Assembly (NCBI GenBank): GCA_002270565.1
Contig: NQMI01000014.1
Coordinates: 248,001 to 312,000, forward strand
Direction: 5' to 3'
DNA length: 64,000 nucleotides
Source: Stenocarpella maydis
Taxonomy: Eukaryota; Ascomycota; Sordariomycetes; Diaporthales; Diaporthaceae
In this document: one piece after another, positions 1-12,438 of the stretch
How positions within the stretch are numbered: position 1 is the stretch's first letter
Layout of the letters: each line of letters starts with the position of its first letter
The notes under the pieces: generated by a model
What the model was told of the DNA's origin: nothing
The model's input: only the letters and a program-made list of their open reading frames with translations
Databases searched by the model: none
Made by a program: the position numbers and the translations under genes

Positions 1-1056
1 CCGACCTGTCTGCCGGCAGCGGCTCGACGTTCCAGATCCCTTCGGCATACTCGTTAATGCACCGGTCGCTGCTGAAGAAGCCCATGCGTGAGACGCTTGT
101 GATGCTCTTGGTGAGCCACTCCTCCTGGTTCTTGTAGGCCTCGTCGATGACGGCGTGCGTCTCGATGTAGCTGTGGAAGTCGTCAGACACCAGGTAGTAG
201 TCTCCGTGGTCGCGCACCGCCGAGATCATGCCCGCGAAGTCGTTGGGCTGTCCGAAGGTGCCCTTCTCGATGGTCTCAAACACCTTGGCGAGATCTGGGT
301 CTATAGTGTGCGACCCGTATGTGTGCGAGTGACGCAAATCCTCGACATCCTCAGCCAGATTACCAAAGAGGAAGATGTTGTCCTCGCCGATTTCGCGAGT
401 GATCTCAATCTACAAGGGATGTTAGTCAACCACTTTGAACATAATATGAGAGGTAGCGGCCAGCCGTCACCCAAAACAGCCGTGGCGTCCGGATTATGAC
501 TTACGTTAGCACCGTCTGTAGCAATCAAAGTCAGCGACCATGCTAGTGAACAATTCAAGGGAGGGGTGGATGCTGCTTACCGCAGGTTCCGATGATCAGA
601 CCACCGTTCAGGACAAACTTCATGTTGCTGGTACCCGAAGCCTCAGTACCGGCCGTGGAGATGTGCTCGCTGATGTCAGAGGCAGGGACGATGATCTCTG
701 CCTTGCTGACGTTGTAGTCTTCCAGGAAGACCACCTTGAGAAGATCTCCGATATCCTCGTCCTTGTTGACTACAGCGCCGACGTTGTTGACAAGGTGAAT
801 AATTTGCTTGGCCTATAATGCACAGAGTTAGTAAAGTATCCCCTGAACGTGATCATCACACCGCGACCCCCACTCCCAATATACCATTGTCGCAAGGCCG
901 CCAGGACTAATAAAACAGGGAAGATACGTACCATCCAGTACCCAGGGGCAGCCTTGCCACCAAAGATGGTCACCCGCGGCTGCACCTTCTTCCTCTCCTC
1001 GGGCGACATGGCCTTGATTGTCAGGTACCGGTGGATCGTCCCGAAGATGTTGAGCT

Positions 1057-1090
<34 letters not shown>

Positions 1091-3143
1091 GACGTCAAAG
1101 AGGGCCGAGGGGTTGACGGTCACGCCCGTGCTGGCCTTGATGTGCTTGGCGAGCCTGACCTTGTTGGCGTACTTGATCTCCTGCCACTCCTTGCGGAAGT
1201 CCTTGTCCTTGACCGAGAGCTCGATCTTGTTGAGCTCCGTCAGGTCCTTGAGGAAGTTGTAGCCGCCCGTCTTGCTGGCGATAAGCTCCGAGAGGCGGGG
1301 GTTGGCCTGGTGCAGCCAGCGGCGTGGGGTGATGCCGTTCGTCACGTTTGTGAACTTGTCCGGGCCGTAGATCTCGACGAAATCCTTGAAGATGGTGGTC
1401 TTGATGAGGTCAGAGTGCAACTCGGCCACACCGTTCACCTTGTGAGACCCGATGATGGCCAAGTACGCCATGCGCACCATCTTGGGCTGTGATTCCTCAA
1501 TGATAGACACACGGCTGAGGAGGTCGCGATCATTGGGGTAGGTGCGCTCAACGCTCTGCAGGAATGCGAGATTGATATCGTAGATAATCTGCAAGTGGCG
1601 TGGTAGGAGGTGCTGGAACAAGCCCACAGACCACTTCTCCAGAGCTTCTGGAAGGACAGTGTGGTTTGTATAGCCGAAGGTGTTGGTGACGATGTTCCAG
1701 GCCTGATCCCAATCGAGACCCTCCACATCGACCAGAATACGCTGCAGCTCCACGATAGCCAGGGTGGGGTGGGTATCATTTAGCTGGATAGCGACCTGGT
1801 CGGGGAACTCGCTCCAGGCCCTCTTGGACTTCTTGAAACGGCGGACGATATCGTATAGTGAGGCGGCGACCCAGAAGTACTGTTGCTTGAGACGCAGTTC
1901 CTTGCCCCGGTCCAGGTTGTCGTTGGGGTAGAGCACGGCGCTGATGGTCTCGGCACGTTGCTGATCAGCAACGGAGCTCTCGTAATCGCCCGAGTTGAAC
2001 TTCTGAAAGTCAAATTCTCCGCTGGCGGCCTTGCTTGACCAGAGCCTGAGGTTGTTTGTGGACTTGGTGGCGTAGCCCGGGATCGGGACATCATAGGCGA
2101 TGGCCAATACAACGTCTCCACCCTCCCAACGCGAAACTGTCTTTCCGGCCTCATTCTGTGACTTTGTCACGTGTCCGTAAAATTGAATCTAGGTTTAAGT
2201 TAGTGACATCTCAGCGGTAAGGTACGGTACGAGCAGAAGCGGTCATCGACCGACCTCAACAGTCACGTCGTGACGAGGGAACTCCCAAGGGTTAAATTCC
2301 AGCCAATAATCAGGCACTTCGACCTGATACCCGTCAATAATCTCCTGCTTGAAGATACCATACCGGTACCGCAGCCCGTAACCCCAGGCGGGGTAGTCAA
2401 GACTGGCCAGGCTGTCGAGGAAGCAGGCGGCCAGGCGGCCCAGGCCTCCGTTGCCCAGGGCGGCGTCGTGCTCCTGCTCGATGATGTCCTCGATGCGGAA
2501 GCCGAGGTCCGCGAGCCCGGCCTTGGCGACGTCCTTCTGGCCGATGTTGAGCATGGCGTTGTCGAGGGCGCGGCCCATCAGGAACTCGAGCGACAGGTAG
2601 TAGACGCGCTTGCTGTCGGCGAAGGTGTGGCGCTGCTGCGTCCGGTTCCACTCCAGGACGAGGCGGTCCCGGAAGGCCAGCCCCGTGGCGGCGTAGGCGG
2701 CGTGCTCATCGCAGTTGAAGACGCTGCGCGCCAGGGACGTCTCGACGTGGCGGACCACCTCGCCTTCAAAGCCATCCTTGTCCTTGAAGGCCTGGGTCTT
2801 GTGCTTGGTCCAGGCGGCCCGTTGGGGTTCGGGGATGGAGGCTGCGCAGGAGCGATGGTCAGCATCTATTTGCGTTTCGTCCAAGAAACCCTGGTGCCCC
2901 TGCCCTTCGGGTCCGTGAAGGCTCCACTTTTCCCGGTGTGGTATCGTCGCATGGCCTGGGGTTGAGCATGTCCCCACCTTCAACACTCTTGATATCCCCG
3001 GCACCAAAGCCAGTAAAGGTCCGCTTGTGCTTCGGCCGCGAGATACCGGCCGGGCTGACAGAGCCCTGTATGTCGACGAGGGGGGCGCTTGTCGAGGGTC
3101 GGCGCTCCCTCAGGGGCACCCTCTGGGTCTCGGCGGAAGCCAT
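1..3143 (-). CDS. gph1: Glycogen phosphorylase (C-terminus cut by window edge)
   Basis: Cytosolic, pyridoxal-phosphate-dependent enzyme that releases glucose-1-phosphate from glycogen (GT35 family). Exons, read on the minus strand: 3143-2978, 2841-2255, 2188-932, 812-581, 515-505 and 409 to the edge; all phases agree. About 887 residues are present and the last visible part ([17 protein letters not shown], then [10 protein letters not shown]) is near the normal C-terminus, so few residues are missing. Seen: an N-terminal regulatory extension, [13 protein letters not shown], the nucleotide-site stretch [13 protein letters not shown], and the PLP-lysine motif [10 protein letters not shown] with Lys near residue 735. 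The N-terminus is Ser/Arg/Pro-rich ([10 protein letters not shown]), as in fungal enzymes controlled by phosphorylation. Oddities: exon 5 is only 11 nt, and the second intron starts GTCGGT. The start is the first ATG in frame. Identity is very secure; exon 1 is the least certain part. Confidence 0.95.
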
Positions 3144-5519
3144 TGGATAGGAAGCAGGGGCTATCTTGAGGGCAGTCTCTCCTGTCAGCGTTTATATCTC
3201 GCAATTGGCTTAGGAAAAGAAGCATGTAGGGATATAACAGCACAGAAGTCCCCAAGAGGAGCGGGCCTGGGACTTGGTGCGCTGTGGCCTGTAGGCTCAA
3301 GACCACACCGCAGAGGGCACTAGCGGAGACTTGCAGCCATGGCGGGGTAGGTAGGTGAAGCTTCGGGTGAGACCAATAGTCGGCCCCTCTTGGAGCTTGG
3401 GACGAACGTCCCACCCACATTCAGCGCGCCCAGAGGGCCACCCCCCACGCCCGTGGTCTGAACCACAGGAAGCCTGACGAAGCGAGGCCGGCAGGGTGCG
3501 CCTGGTGAAATATATATATAGACACACTCTCGTCGCGGACACGTGCAGGAGAAGTCAGCCCAACATACCTTGGTGTTCCACAAGAAGCCGGGAGCCAATT
3601 GATGTTGCTAGCGATTCCGGCGCGAGGAGGATGGAAGTATTCTCTACAGGAGCAGCGACCAAGCACAGGGCGACGGGAACAGAGCAATTGAGTCTGACTC
3701 AGAGCAGCTCCTATTCAGTCGAGGCCTGGGAAGGGGAAAGGGGGGAGAACAGAGGAGAATAGAAGAGAAGAGAGAACCCAGAAGAGAAGCGCGCAAGACA
3801 AAGACGAGCGACCGTGGGAGAGCTTATATACATCGGCTGTGGGAAGCTCGCTCCTGCACGGCTTAGCTTGCCTCAAGCAGGCCTGCCTTGCATCTCACAA
3901 CCCGTGCCCGGTGGCACCTCCCACGCTCAACTGCCTCGTGCCTCCCGCGAAGCCCCCTGCGCGCAGCTCAAGCTCGAGCCCCCTGCGAGGAAAAACAGAC
4001 CAAGAATACAGGTGCAGGTGCGGGCATGTGCAGGATGGATGGATGGATGTCGGCGAAAACTAGGAGACTTGCCATCCCACCACGCAACCATGCAAATGCG
4101 GGGTGAGGTGGTGGTGGGTGCTCGGCCGCTGCCAGCAAGCGCCGCCACCACAGATGATGCTGATTGAGTTCACACCGCTGACGCCAGAGTCGCATGTTGC
4201 ATGTTGCGTGTTGCACCTTGCATGGGCCTTGCTCGTGCTGCTCGATGGGCCTTCGACGGGGCTTCGATGTGGCTAGACCTGCGACTCCTTCACTCATTAT
4301 TGTGTCGTACGACTGACTCACCTCGCTTCCACGACCAGCCTCTGCTTTCCCACGCACACGCTGCGAGAACTGTTGGGGGGCATCGTACCACCTGCCAAAC
4401 TGTCCCAGGAGAGCCCCCCCCCAGGAAAACCCCCCCCAAGACATGGAGGCAATTCAACACAAAACAGTTCGACGCTTCTTGTCGTATGCCGAGCGTATGG
4501 CACTGGCGTTGACGCCTGTGACGGACCATTGGCTCCCGCCTTCATGATGAGACGTAATCGCACAGGTTGCGTGCTACACGTAGCTGCAGTACCCCACCTC
4601 TGCCGCGGGGCTTGAACGGCCTCTTGCTTGTGGCTAGATAATGCACCACCTTCTCCGCGCCGAGCTCTCCATCGTGATTTGTGCTGGGAACCTGGCTTGC
4701 GATGTCTGATGTTCGGCCATTGTCTTGGCCCCTGTTGAACCTGGACCTGCCCACGTTCCCAATGTGGGTCCGCGTAGCTGCAACCTCGACCTCGACGACG
4801 CGCCATCAATGATAGCTCCCGATGGTGGATGATGTCTTGTCACACGAGACTGCCCCTTCACGCGCCCCAACGGCGCCAACTGCTCGGTGGAGACATGGCA
4901 GCCAACCACGGGCTGATCTTCCCTCACACACACATCACAAATGCCGCTCTGCTGCTTGCCAGCTCAGCCGGGGCCACCCACCCGGCCGCCCAGGCTGAGG
5001 TCCCGCACCCAAGACCTGGACCTTCGAATCGTCTTCTTGAATTAAACTAATAATCCCGCTACTTCGCTGGCGTGCTGGGGCTGCTCCGCGTCTTTGCCTG
5101 AATACATTTATAATTCACTTCCTCCTGCCCGTACCCAGGTATCCCATGAACCAGATTGTTCGTCTCGTTCCCTTCATGTCCCGCCCCAACTCCTTGCCAG
5201 AATAAAAACAACCGTCCTGTCCCTCCTCCCGCTGGAGGGCCCGGATCTGTCAGGCCACCGGATACCATCGCGGGATAACAGTCCTGGGCCGCCGCTTTCC
5301 CCGCCGTTTTCCGCATAAAAGAAGAGACCACCGGCCGCGTCCGAGATTTAGTGCCAGGTTTTTTGGCTACCCTTCCCCCTTCCGCAACGCCGGGCCACGA
5401 GCACACGCACACTGCCGTCCTGAACGCCGAACTGATGCACTGAATGGTAAAAACCGCTCGTCGATATGATGGAAAGCCACAAACGGAACAAAGAAAAAGG
5501 CCGAGGTCTCGGCAACATA
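3144..5519. other. Intergenic region, glycogen phosphorylase promoter side
   Basis: About 2.4 kb between the 5' end of the glycogen phosphorylase gene and the 3' end of the G-alpha gene. The part next to 3143 should be the phosphorylase promoter and leader. Open frames here are short, overlap on several frames and resemble nothing I know. C and G runs near 4410-4440 are low complexity. I see no gene or RNA. Confidence 0.6.
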
Positions 5520-6952
5520 TTATAGAATACCGGAATCCTTGAGCGCGTTGTTGAGAATGGTCTCTTTCACAGCGGCGAAGACTAATCGGATGTTTGACGT
5601 GTCCGTTGCTTGTGTCAGGCTGGGCGGGTCATGGTCAGCGTATGGGTGACAGATGGACCACCTCCCGTTTGCGATATACTTACTGAGGGTAAAGATTCAG
5701 ATGCGCCCGGTTGACTTGATTGAACCTCCAGAGGAGGTACTTGGCCGCCTTGTTGACGTCGTTGCCGCCAGAGTAGTCCGGGAAGTAGTTGCCGAGCGGC
5801 GATCTGCCCAGCTTCTGCTTGAAGATGTCGACTTTATTGAGGAACAATATTATACTCGTTCTCATGAACCATCTTGAGTTGACAACAGAGTCGAACAGGA
5901 GCAGACTCTCCATCATGCGGTTCTGTTCACATTAACAGGTGGGACATACCATGAGACCAGCGGCTGAGGCCTACCTGACTGCTCTCCTCCAGTAACACTT
6001 GATCGTACTCGCTGAGAGCGACACAAAAGATGATCGAAGTAACGTTCTCGAAACAGTGGATCCACTTCTTACGCTCACTGCGTTGTCCGCCGACGTCAAA
6101 CATACTGTACCGGGTTAGCTTCGAGGCGATGGGCCCAGACACGGTGGCTAATGGCTATCTTACTGAATGCTAAGCTGGCCCATTTGGAACCGAGTTTCGT
6201 AAATGCCGGTTGTTTTCGTCCTCGCCCTAAGAACGTCCATCTCGTTGGGCAGATAATCTGGCCTGACTATCCGCTGAGCTTGCTCGAAGAAGCTGTGGAC
6301 ATACCGGTTAGTATCACCGCCTGGGGCCAACAAAGCATTGGCGACAGAGAAAGAAGGGCATACTGTGCTCCGATTGGGAAGGGGGAGGGGTGAGGGGGGT
6401 CACGGACTATTCTGCCGAGTCCATCAGGTAGAACTCGGTCTGCCGGTCCATCAGTTGCTCCCTTGCTGGATCGTTCCATATTGCGCACACTGCGTCGCCG
6501 ACCTTGGAGTCCATGATCGCCTGAGGACCGGCCTCGACGCTGTATTCTAGGATGTAGTCGCAGTACGCCCTGATCTCCTCGTTTGCTGGTTCGATGTCGA
6601 ACTGGCGCATGGCGTTGATGACGGCTTTCGCACATTCTATCAGGTTCTTGAAAACTGTCGGCCTGTAGTTGTAGAGCTCGTCGTCCGAGTAGCCCTTGAG
6701 GTGGATGATCTTCATTTGCTTAACAATCGTGGACTTCCCGCTCTCGCCAGATCCTACGTCAGGCAGGTTAGTTAGTCTATTTATCCACCCAAATTGCGTC
6801 TCGCCTAGGTCATGGGCGGGTTTCGTACCCAGCAACAATATCTTGCATTCTCGCCGCAGACGTTTCGAGTCCTCCTCCAAGTCCTTGTCGATCTTCTGGC
6901 TCCGTTTCTTTTGCTCCGTCTCCTCGCTGTTGGCGCTCATGCAGGCACCCAT
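5520..6952 (-). CDS. gna-3: Heterotrimeric G-protein alpha subunit, group III (GNA-3 class)
   Basis: Membrane-anchored GTPase that couples nutrient receptors to adenylyl cyclase. Exons on the minus strand: 6952-6829, 6753-6408, 6292-6164, 6104-5975, 5922-5684 and 5619-5520, giving 355 residues. Seen: MGACMS N-terminus (Gly2 for myristoylation, Cys4 for palmitoylation), P-loop GSGESGKS at residues 42-49, switch I RARTKTTG, switch [14 protein letters not shown], guanine-specifying NKVD, and C-terminus LKDSGIL. That terminus lacks the Cys at -4 that pertussis toxin modifies, which together with the N-terminus fits group III (Neurospora GNA-3, Aspergillus GanB, Magnaporthe MAGA) rather than group I. 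Length matches the family. Oddity: the second intron starts GTCCGT, because an in-frame TAG spanning the junction forces the exon to end at TA before it. Identity is very secure. Confidence 0.96.
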
Positions 6953-7409
6953 CTTGTGGGGTGTCGGGGCCCTCCCACGGAGCCGCGTTCAGGGTTCACA
7001 AGACGGGATGGCTGCGAGGATGGTACAACAGGCCCGCGAACTGCAGATGAGGGTTTTTGGCAGCCAAATAAGCTAGGGGCCCATGAGAATCGGGGCTGGC
7101 AGGGAGCACTGGGTCGAGGGTGGCCAGCTTGATGAGATGCGAGGGCCTTTAGGGGCAGCGCAGAGCCGAGCGGTCCGTCCGCAAGGTCCAGGCGATCGGC
7201 GTATCTCGGCGCGACTGGAGAGGCCGTGTCGAGGAAGCAATTGATGAGCGGCGATGGGTGGCGTGGATGAGCGAGCGAAGTTGATGCAATTGCAGGTCGA
7301 TTCACACAAAACTTGGAACACATACGCCGAGCCAAGGGCTCAGTTTAAAGGCCAAGGTTGTCGTAGCAGAGTAAGTAAGGTTTGAGGGCTTGGGCTTGCC
7401 GTTGCGGGT

Positions 7410-7422
7410 GGGGGGGGGGGGG
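7410..7422. repeat. Poly-G run
   Basis: Thirteen G in a row in the presumed G-alpha upstream region. It is a likely place for sequencing-length error. Confidence 0.8.
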
Positions 7423-10400
7423 AAGGGAGCTTGAAGTCGGATGTAGCCGCAGAGGCCGGACTGAGTTTGGCTCTCGTCTGGTTATTCGCGCCTGCACTGA
7501 CCCGGCCGAACGAACCAGCGTTGGAAGATGGGAATTGGGGGCTTCGGACTGAATGAGAGTTGAGATTATCGGAAATTGGGTAACTAGGACCTGTATGGCG
7601 GTAGCGCGGGTGAGTGATGGACAGATTAAGAGAGACACAGGGCGCGCGTGTAAAATGAGGAGGGATAGAGAGAAGGCTGCCTGGTAAGGCGATAGAGAGG
7701 CAATTCCCCAGCAGCGCGGTACTGTACGGCGCAGCACAAGAGCAGCACAGTGGCTGCTGGAATATACAGGAGCAAGAGTTGCGACCACCTGCGTGATGAG
7801 CAGGCGTCAAATTGTGACTGAAGGGACCACCCAGATGCCTGGGTCGTGAGAGGAAGATGGTGGACTGCGAGGCGGCGTCAGGATCCGGCAGAATCGGCTA
7901 CCATGTACCTACTTGAGTAGGTAGGTAAGTGGCGGACTCGTGGCGTGCTGGTAGAGAAGGGCGATGCGACGGCATGTCCCTGCGACGGGTCGAGGAACAG
8001 GGACTGGCTGTACCCAGGACAGACGGAGGTCAGATAGGCGCGGAGGACAGAGGCGCGAGGTTGATGGGCATGAAACCACACGTGATGGTGTTGCAGAGTT
8101 GAGTCGGGCCAGACTGAATCGATGGTGGGCGTTCAAGAGCCAAGAGATCGGGCCCTCCAGATCGAAAGGGCGAACGAGGTGCAAGATCCGACAGAAGGGC
8201 TGGCTGACGGCGGTGGCGGGCAGTGGTGAGTGACCTCGGGAATGCCAAAATGGAATGCGCGGTTGGGTGAGGGTGAGGGCAGATTGCAACCTCAGCAGAA
8301 CGGATAAGGGGAGCCGGGAGATGTCGAGGTGTTCTTGGTGGTGCTGGCTGGTGGTGCTTGTGGTAGTTTCCTGCTTTGAGGTGCGGGAACTCTGTGTTGA
8401 GATGAGGTCCCCTCGGGGATGAAATGACGAAAACTGAGTACGAGTCTCAAACAACCGCAAGATATGGGACTGCGATGGCAGGGACAGGTACTGGGGAGGT
8501 ACCTCCTGATATCTACCTAGACAGGCGCGGCTGCAGCAGGTACAAGCATTTATTAACAGACGAGACCGGGGCAGACTGGCTTGGCGACAGCAGTGAGTTC
8601 TCTTGTCTGGTCGCAGACACGTCGCGCAGAGGTCAGCAGCGCAACAAGGCAGGCTCGGCCGCGAGGTGACAGGTGTAGGACACACGAGAGAGAGGGAGAG
8701 AAACCAAACAGCCCGGTGGCGTGTGAGAGCGTACGTGCATGTGTGCGTGTGAGTGTGTGTGGAAAAAGGAATGTCGGTAAGGTGATGATGGTTTTGGTTA
8801 TTGTGATGGTAGCAGCAAGAACAGTAACGAGGTACGGAGGCAAAGTACCGCCAGTACTATGTTATGTACCTGACGTACCTGGCTGCGCACCTGCAGGTAG
8901 CGGTCAGAAAAGCGGGACGCCCTTGAGAGTTCTTGTCTGCTGGGTCGCTGGGTCCTGCTGCAAGTGCCCTGCCGGCCCTGTCCGGACAAATGCATCGAGC
9001 TGGAGCACTTGAGCACAGTCCGCCCTGGGGGCACATATTGCCTACCCAGAAGCCGACCGCTCAGCCCGGCCGCTGGGTCTAACCAGGAGCCTAGCAGGCC
9101 TAGCGTCGAATCTCAACCCAGGGCCCCAGTTTTGTTCTCTGGACCCCAGGTCGCCCAGAATGGCGGGACCCACCCGGCCACAGCTCGCAGCTCGCAGCTC
9201 GCAGCAGCTTGCAGCTGTCGGGCTCGGGGCGGGGGGCACGCAGCACACGGCACCCCGTGCACGCCCGCCAGACACCTTTCTCTAGCAGGCACCGGCTAGC
9301 AGCAGCATGTGTAAGCGGCGGTACTGTGCACCCCTGCGTGTGAGCCTGAGCCCGCCCACGACGACGACGACGACGAGGAGCTTCCATGGCTACAGCCGGT
9401 ACTTGTATCATGTCACATCACATCATCCCACGACAACAACTCCATCACTCTGCGCAAAAGCTGCCTGACGAGGCTGGTACCAGAGTGCAAAGCCACCCAC
9501 CCACCACCAGTCAGCAACTAGCATCAGCAGTCAGTCCGTGTCCACTACGTTTGGTCCCTTGATCCGCACCCTGGTTCTGGATTTTGCCTTTTCAAGCTTG
9601 GTTTTGCTTTTGACTTTGACTGCCAGCCCGGCCACTGTTGATTGTATTAATTGCCCGAAGCAGCTGCAAATATGGGGTTCATCTGAGCATTGCCTAGTCT
9701 GCTGCCACATAATCCATACAATCATATTCCTGCCTGTCTGCGCCAACCCCAGCCTGTCAGCCTCTCCTGTCAGCCTCCTGCTTGTCAACTATTCTGAGCA
9801 GCCACCGTTGAACCCCCAATCCCCTCCCCCCCCCAAAAAAAGAGAGAGGTTTGCCTGTCTCGGTCGGTCGATACCAAGGCTGGTCGCCGATAATGCTACC
9901 AGCAAGCATCCCACGCCAGCCGCCTGGCCGATATCATGGCTGCCAGGGTTCTACCTGCTGGCTGGTGATATCCATCTGGCACATGCGTGGTCTGTACCCC
10001 ATGGATTTGGTATGGATATAGTAACGGATACATCTACAGCCTTGCCTAGCGCTCACGACTCCGTTCGGAGATAATGTCGTGGCGCCCATGCTGCCAAGGC
10101 ACCTTCAGCCAGCACCACGAGCACGATTCCCGACATGCAGGCCCCATGCGTGCCACAGCGGCTTCAGACAAGCTCCGGGTAGCTTCCACGAGGATCCTCT
10201 GTGCATTTCGGGGCCGTGGGCCACCATAGTGTCCGGAGTATATCTGAAATCCATGCCGGGTCAGCCAACAGCCACCCACGACCGCGACAAGGGAGAAGGA
10301 TCGCTCTGCGAGCCACGTGTTTTGTGCCAGACACAGCGCTGGGCCTGGTCCACCCGCTGCTTCATCCCGACAAGGGGCGGAAATGCATGGCGGGCATGGC

Positions 10401-11211
10401 AGGCATGGCTGGCATGAAGAACCCTGCCCAGGTCATGAAAGGCGCCCGAGGTGCCACAGGCTGAGAGCTTCCCCACCGTCCCGACCTCAGCCGCCCTCCC
10501 GAAATAGCCATGTCCCAAAACGAGGCTGAAATCGCAGCAATAGGCCCACCCGAAACCCCCGAATGACATCTGTGGCATGGCATCCGTCGTTCCACACATC
10601 ACAAAACAACATAGTGTAGTCTGGACCATTCAAGTCACAGTGCCAGAAGTGCCAGTGCCACTCCCCATCACACAGCAGCCTGACAATTTACCGCAGACGG
10701 GGCTCCTGTGTCGATTTGCTTAGCTGCACGTATCGACTGCCTGCGCGCAGCCAACCACAGCACGACGCTCGACATGCTCACCGAGGGCCCCAAGCCTATC
10801 AACAGACCAACCTCCAGCTCTCTACCCGCGGGCATGCTTCCGCACGGCCAGCCGGCGAGCCTTTTCCTGGCGGACAAACAGCCACCTCAAGCTGAGCATT
10901 GATGGCGCCCGCCGAGCCATGCTACTACTTCGTCTCCCCTGGTAGGGCAGAGGAAATATATACTTTACGGCTGCGAGTCATGGGAAACCTTACCGCCTGC
11001 TAGCCGTCTCACGAACGCATATCAATCACTCAATCGTGGCGATTCCGACCTTTGGGCGGTCTAGGCCGCAGCTCACACCTGGCGCAGCAGCTTTTCTTCG
11101 GCGGCCTACGGAGGGGATTAGGCGGGTGGGCGGGCCACCAGCCTTCGCCTTCCCAAACCTGTCCGCCCAAGACCAGGCACGCCGTCGCATCCAGGCTGCG
11201 TTTTAGCTCTT

Positions 11212-11235
11212 GCTCGCTCGCTCGCTCGCTCGCTC

Positions 11236-11316
<81 letters not shown>
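11212..11316. repeat. (GCTC)n/(GCTT)n tetranucleotide microsatellite
   Basis: About 105 bases of uninterrupted 4-base units. The first few units are GCTC and all later ones are GCTT, so the tract holds two variants with one clean switch. It is intergenic, and open frames through it simply spell Leu/Ala/Cys or Lys/Gln/Ala/Ser repeats. Confidence 0.97.
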
Positions 11317-11318
<2 letters not shown>

Positions 11319-11760
11319 GCCTGGGCATGGTCGCCCTCCCCTCCCCTCAGCCAGCCAAGTGCCCCGCCCCCTCAATTAATGATGTGTGTGTTTGTTTCGC
11401 TGATCACGGCCGGCCCTTTAGAATGGGGAAAACCTTATAGAGAGCTCTGCTGCTACGAGAGATAGAGGTGAAGCGCTTGCTCGGTGTTACCGGCCCCACG
11501 CAGCATTCGAAGGTCCCCGCTGTTATCGACCCCGGGGGTTTCTTCCTCACCGTCGCTCGGCGTCGGGTTCATCCTTCCTTTGGTTTCCAGGCAACATTCT
11601 AGCTTGCGTGGTAATTAAAAGACCTCAATTATGGTCTGGGCAGCGCGACAACCAGGTACCTAGGTAGCTCTAGGTAGCTCATAGACTACAAAACCCCTGT
11701 GCGTCCTTCTGCACACCTGCCGAGAGAAAACCCAGTTTTTTTTTTCTCCCACTGAAAAAA

Positions 11761-11795
11761 CACACACACACACACACACTCTCTCTCTCTCTCTC
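11761..11795. repeat. Compound (CA)n(CT)n microsatellite
   Basis: A CA run passes directly into a CT run after a short A run, with a T run just upstream at about 11736-11745. Intergenic. Confidence 0.95.
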
Positions 11796-12438
11796 AAGGC
11801 AGTGTTGCCCATTACTGGAACATTGTAACATACGCGCGTATCTGCTGAAATGTGTGTCCGTCCACGACGACTTTTCCGACTGTGACAGTTGTTCACGACT
11901 TGCTGTGCCACGAGATGATACGCCTGGTGCAAAGCTACAGGGTGAACCAGGGGATTGCGGCTGGACGACCTCCTACCTGCGCAGTGCAGAAGATGCGCGT
12001 GCTTGTATCGTTTAGTCGTCAATAACCTACAAGGCTCATGAAGCAGTCACGTCGCTACGAACCAGCGGCAATACAATTTCATAATTTTTTTTTGGATTCC
12101 GCCCAACAAGGCTACTGGGTCATTCTATCCTCGTAGGCCCGCTGCATAGTGCAGCACGTCGCTCCTGTTCGCCCCTGTTCGTAAACCCTCCTGCCTTCAT
12201 GAACACCGCACATATTTTCCCGGCTCACGTGAACAGGCAAGCCTCCTGCCGGCATGAGAATGAAACCCGCGTGTAGGTCAATGCCCAAATGCAAAGACAA
12301 TCTAAAACTCCCTTCCGAGTGACCAAGTCCAGGTGACCTCCGGCTCCACGAACGGCGCGCAACGCCTGTAAATGTGGCGAGCCGCAAGGCAAAAGTTGAC
12401 GTGTAATCATACAAATCAATGCTGTTTCGCAAGGCTGT

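Larger units (their letters stand above)
6953..12438. other. Long intergenic region (5.5 kb)
   Basis: Lies between the 5' end of the G-alpha gene and the 3' end of the cullin gene. The 7.3-8.9 kb part is CT-rich on the minus strand, as expected for a long promoter or leader of the G-alpha gene. The largest open frames (7909-8685 and 7340-7810 minus, 9538-10074 plus) show no domain, and the last begins with GTG. Simple repeats at 7410-7422, 11212-11316 and 11761-11795 are listed separately. I see no supported gene. Confidence 0.6.

Noticed and set aside
7909..8685. 258-residue minus-strand open frame upstream of G-alpha
   Set aside because: Composition is Ser/Pro/Arg/Leu with no domain, overlapping frames are equally open, and the region is CT-rich promoter or leader.
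9538..10074. 178-residue plus-strand frame with a hydrophobic start resembling a secreted protein
   Set aside because: It begins with GTG, runs through a C/A homopolymer and shows no known fold or splice structure.
11212..11316. Regular array that could be mistaken for CRISPR or a coding repeat
   Set aside because: Units are four bases with no spacers; it is a plain microsatellite in a eukaryotic genome.
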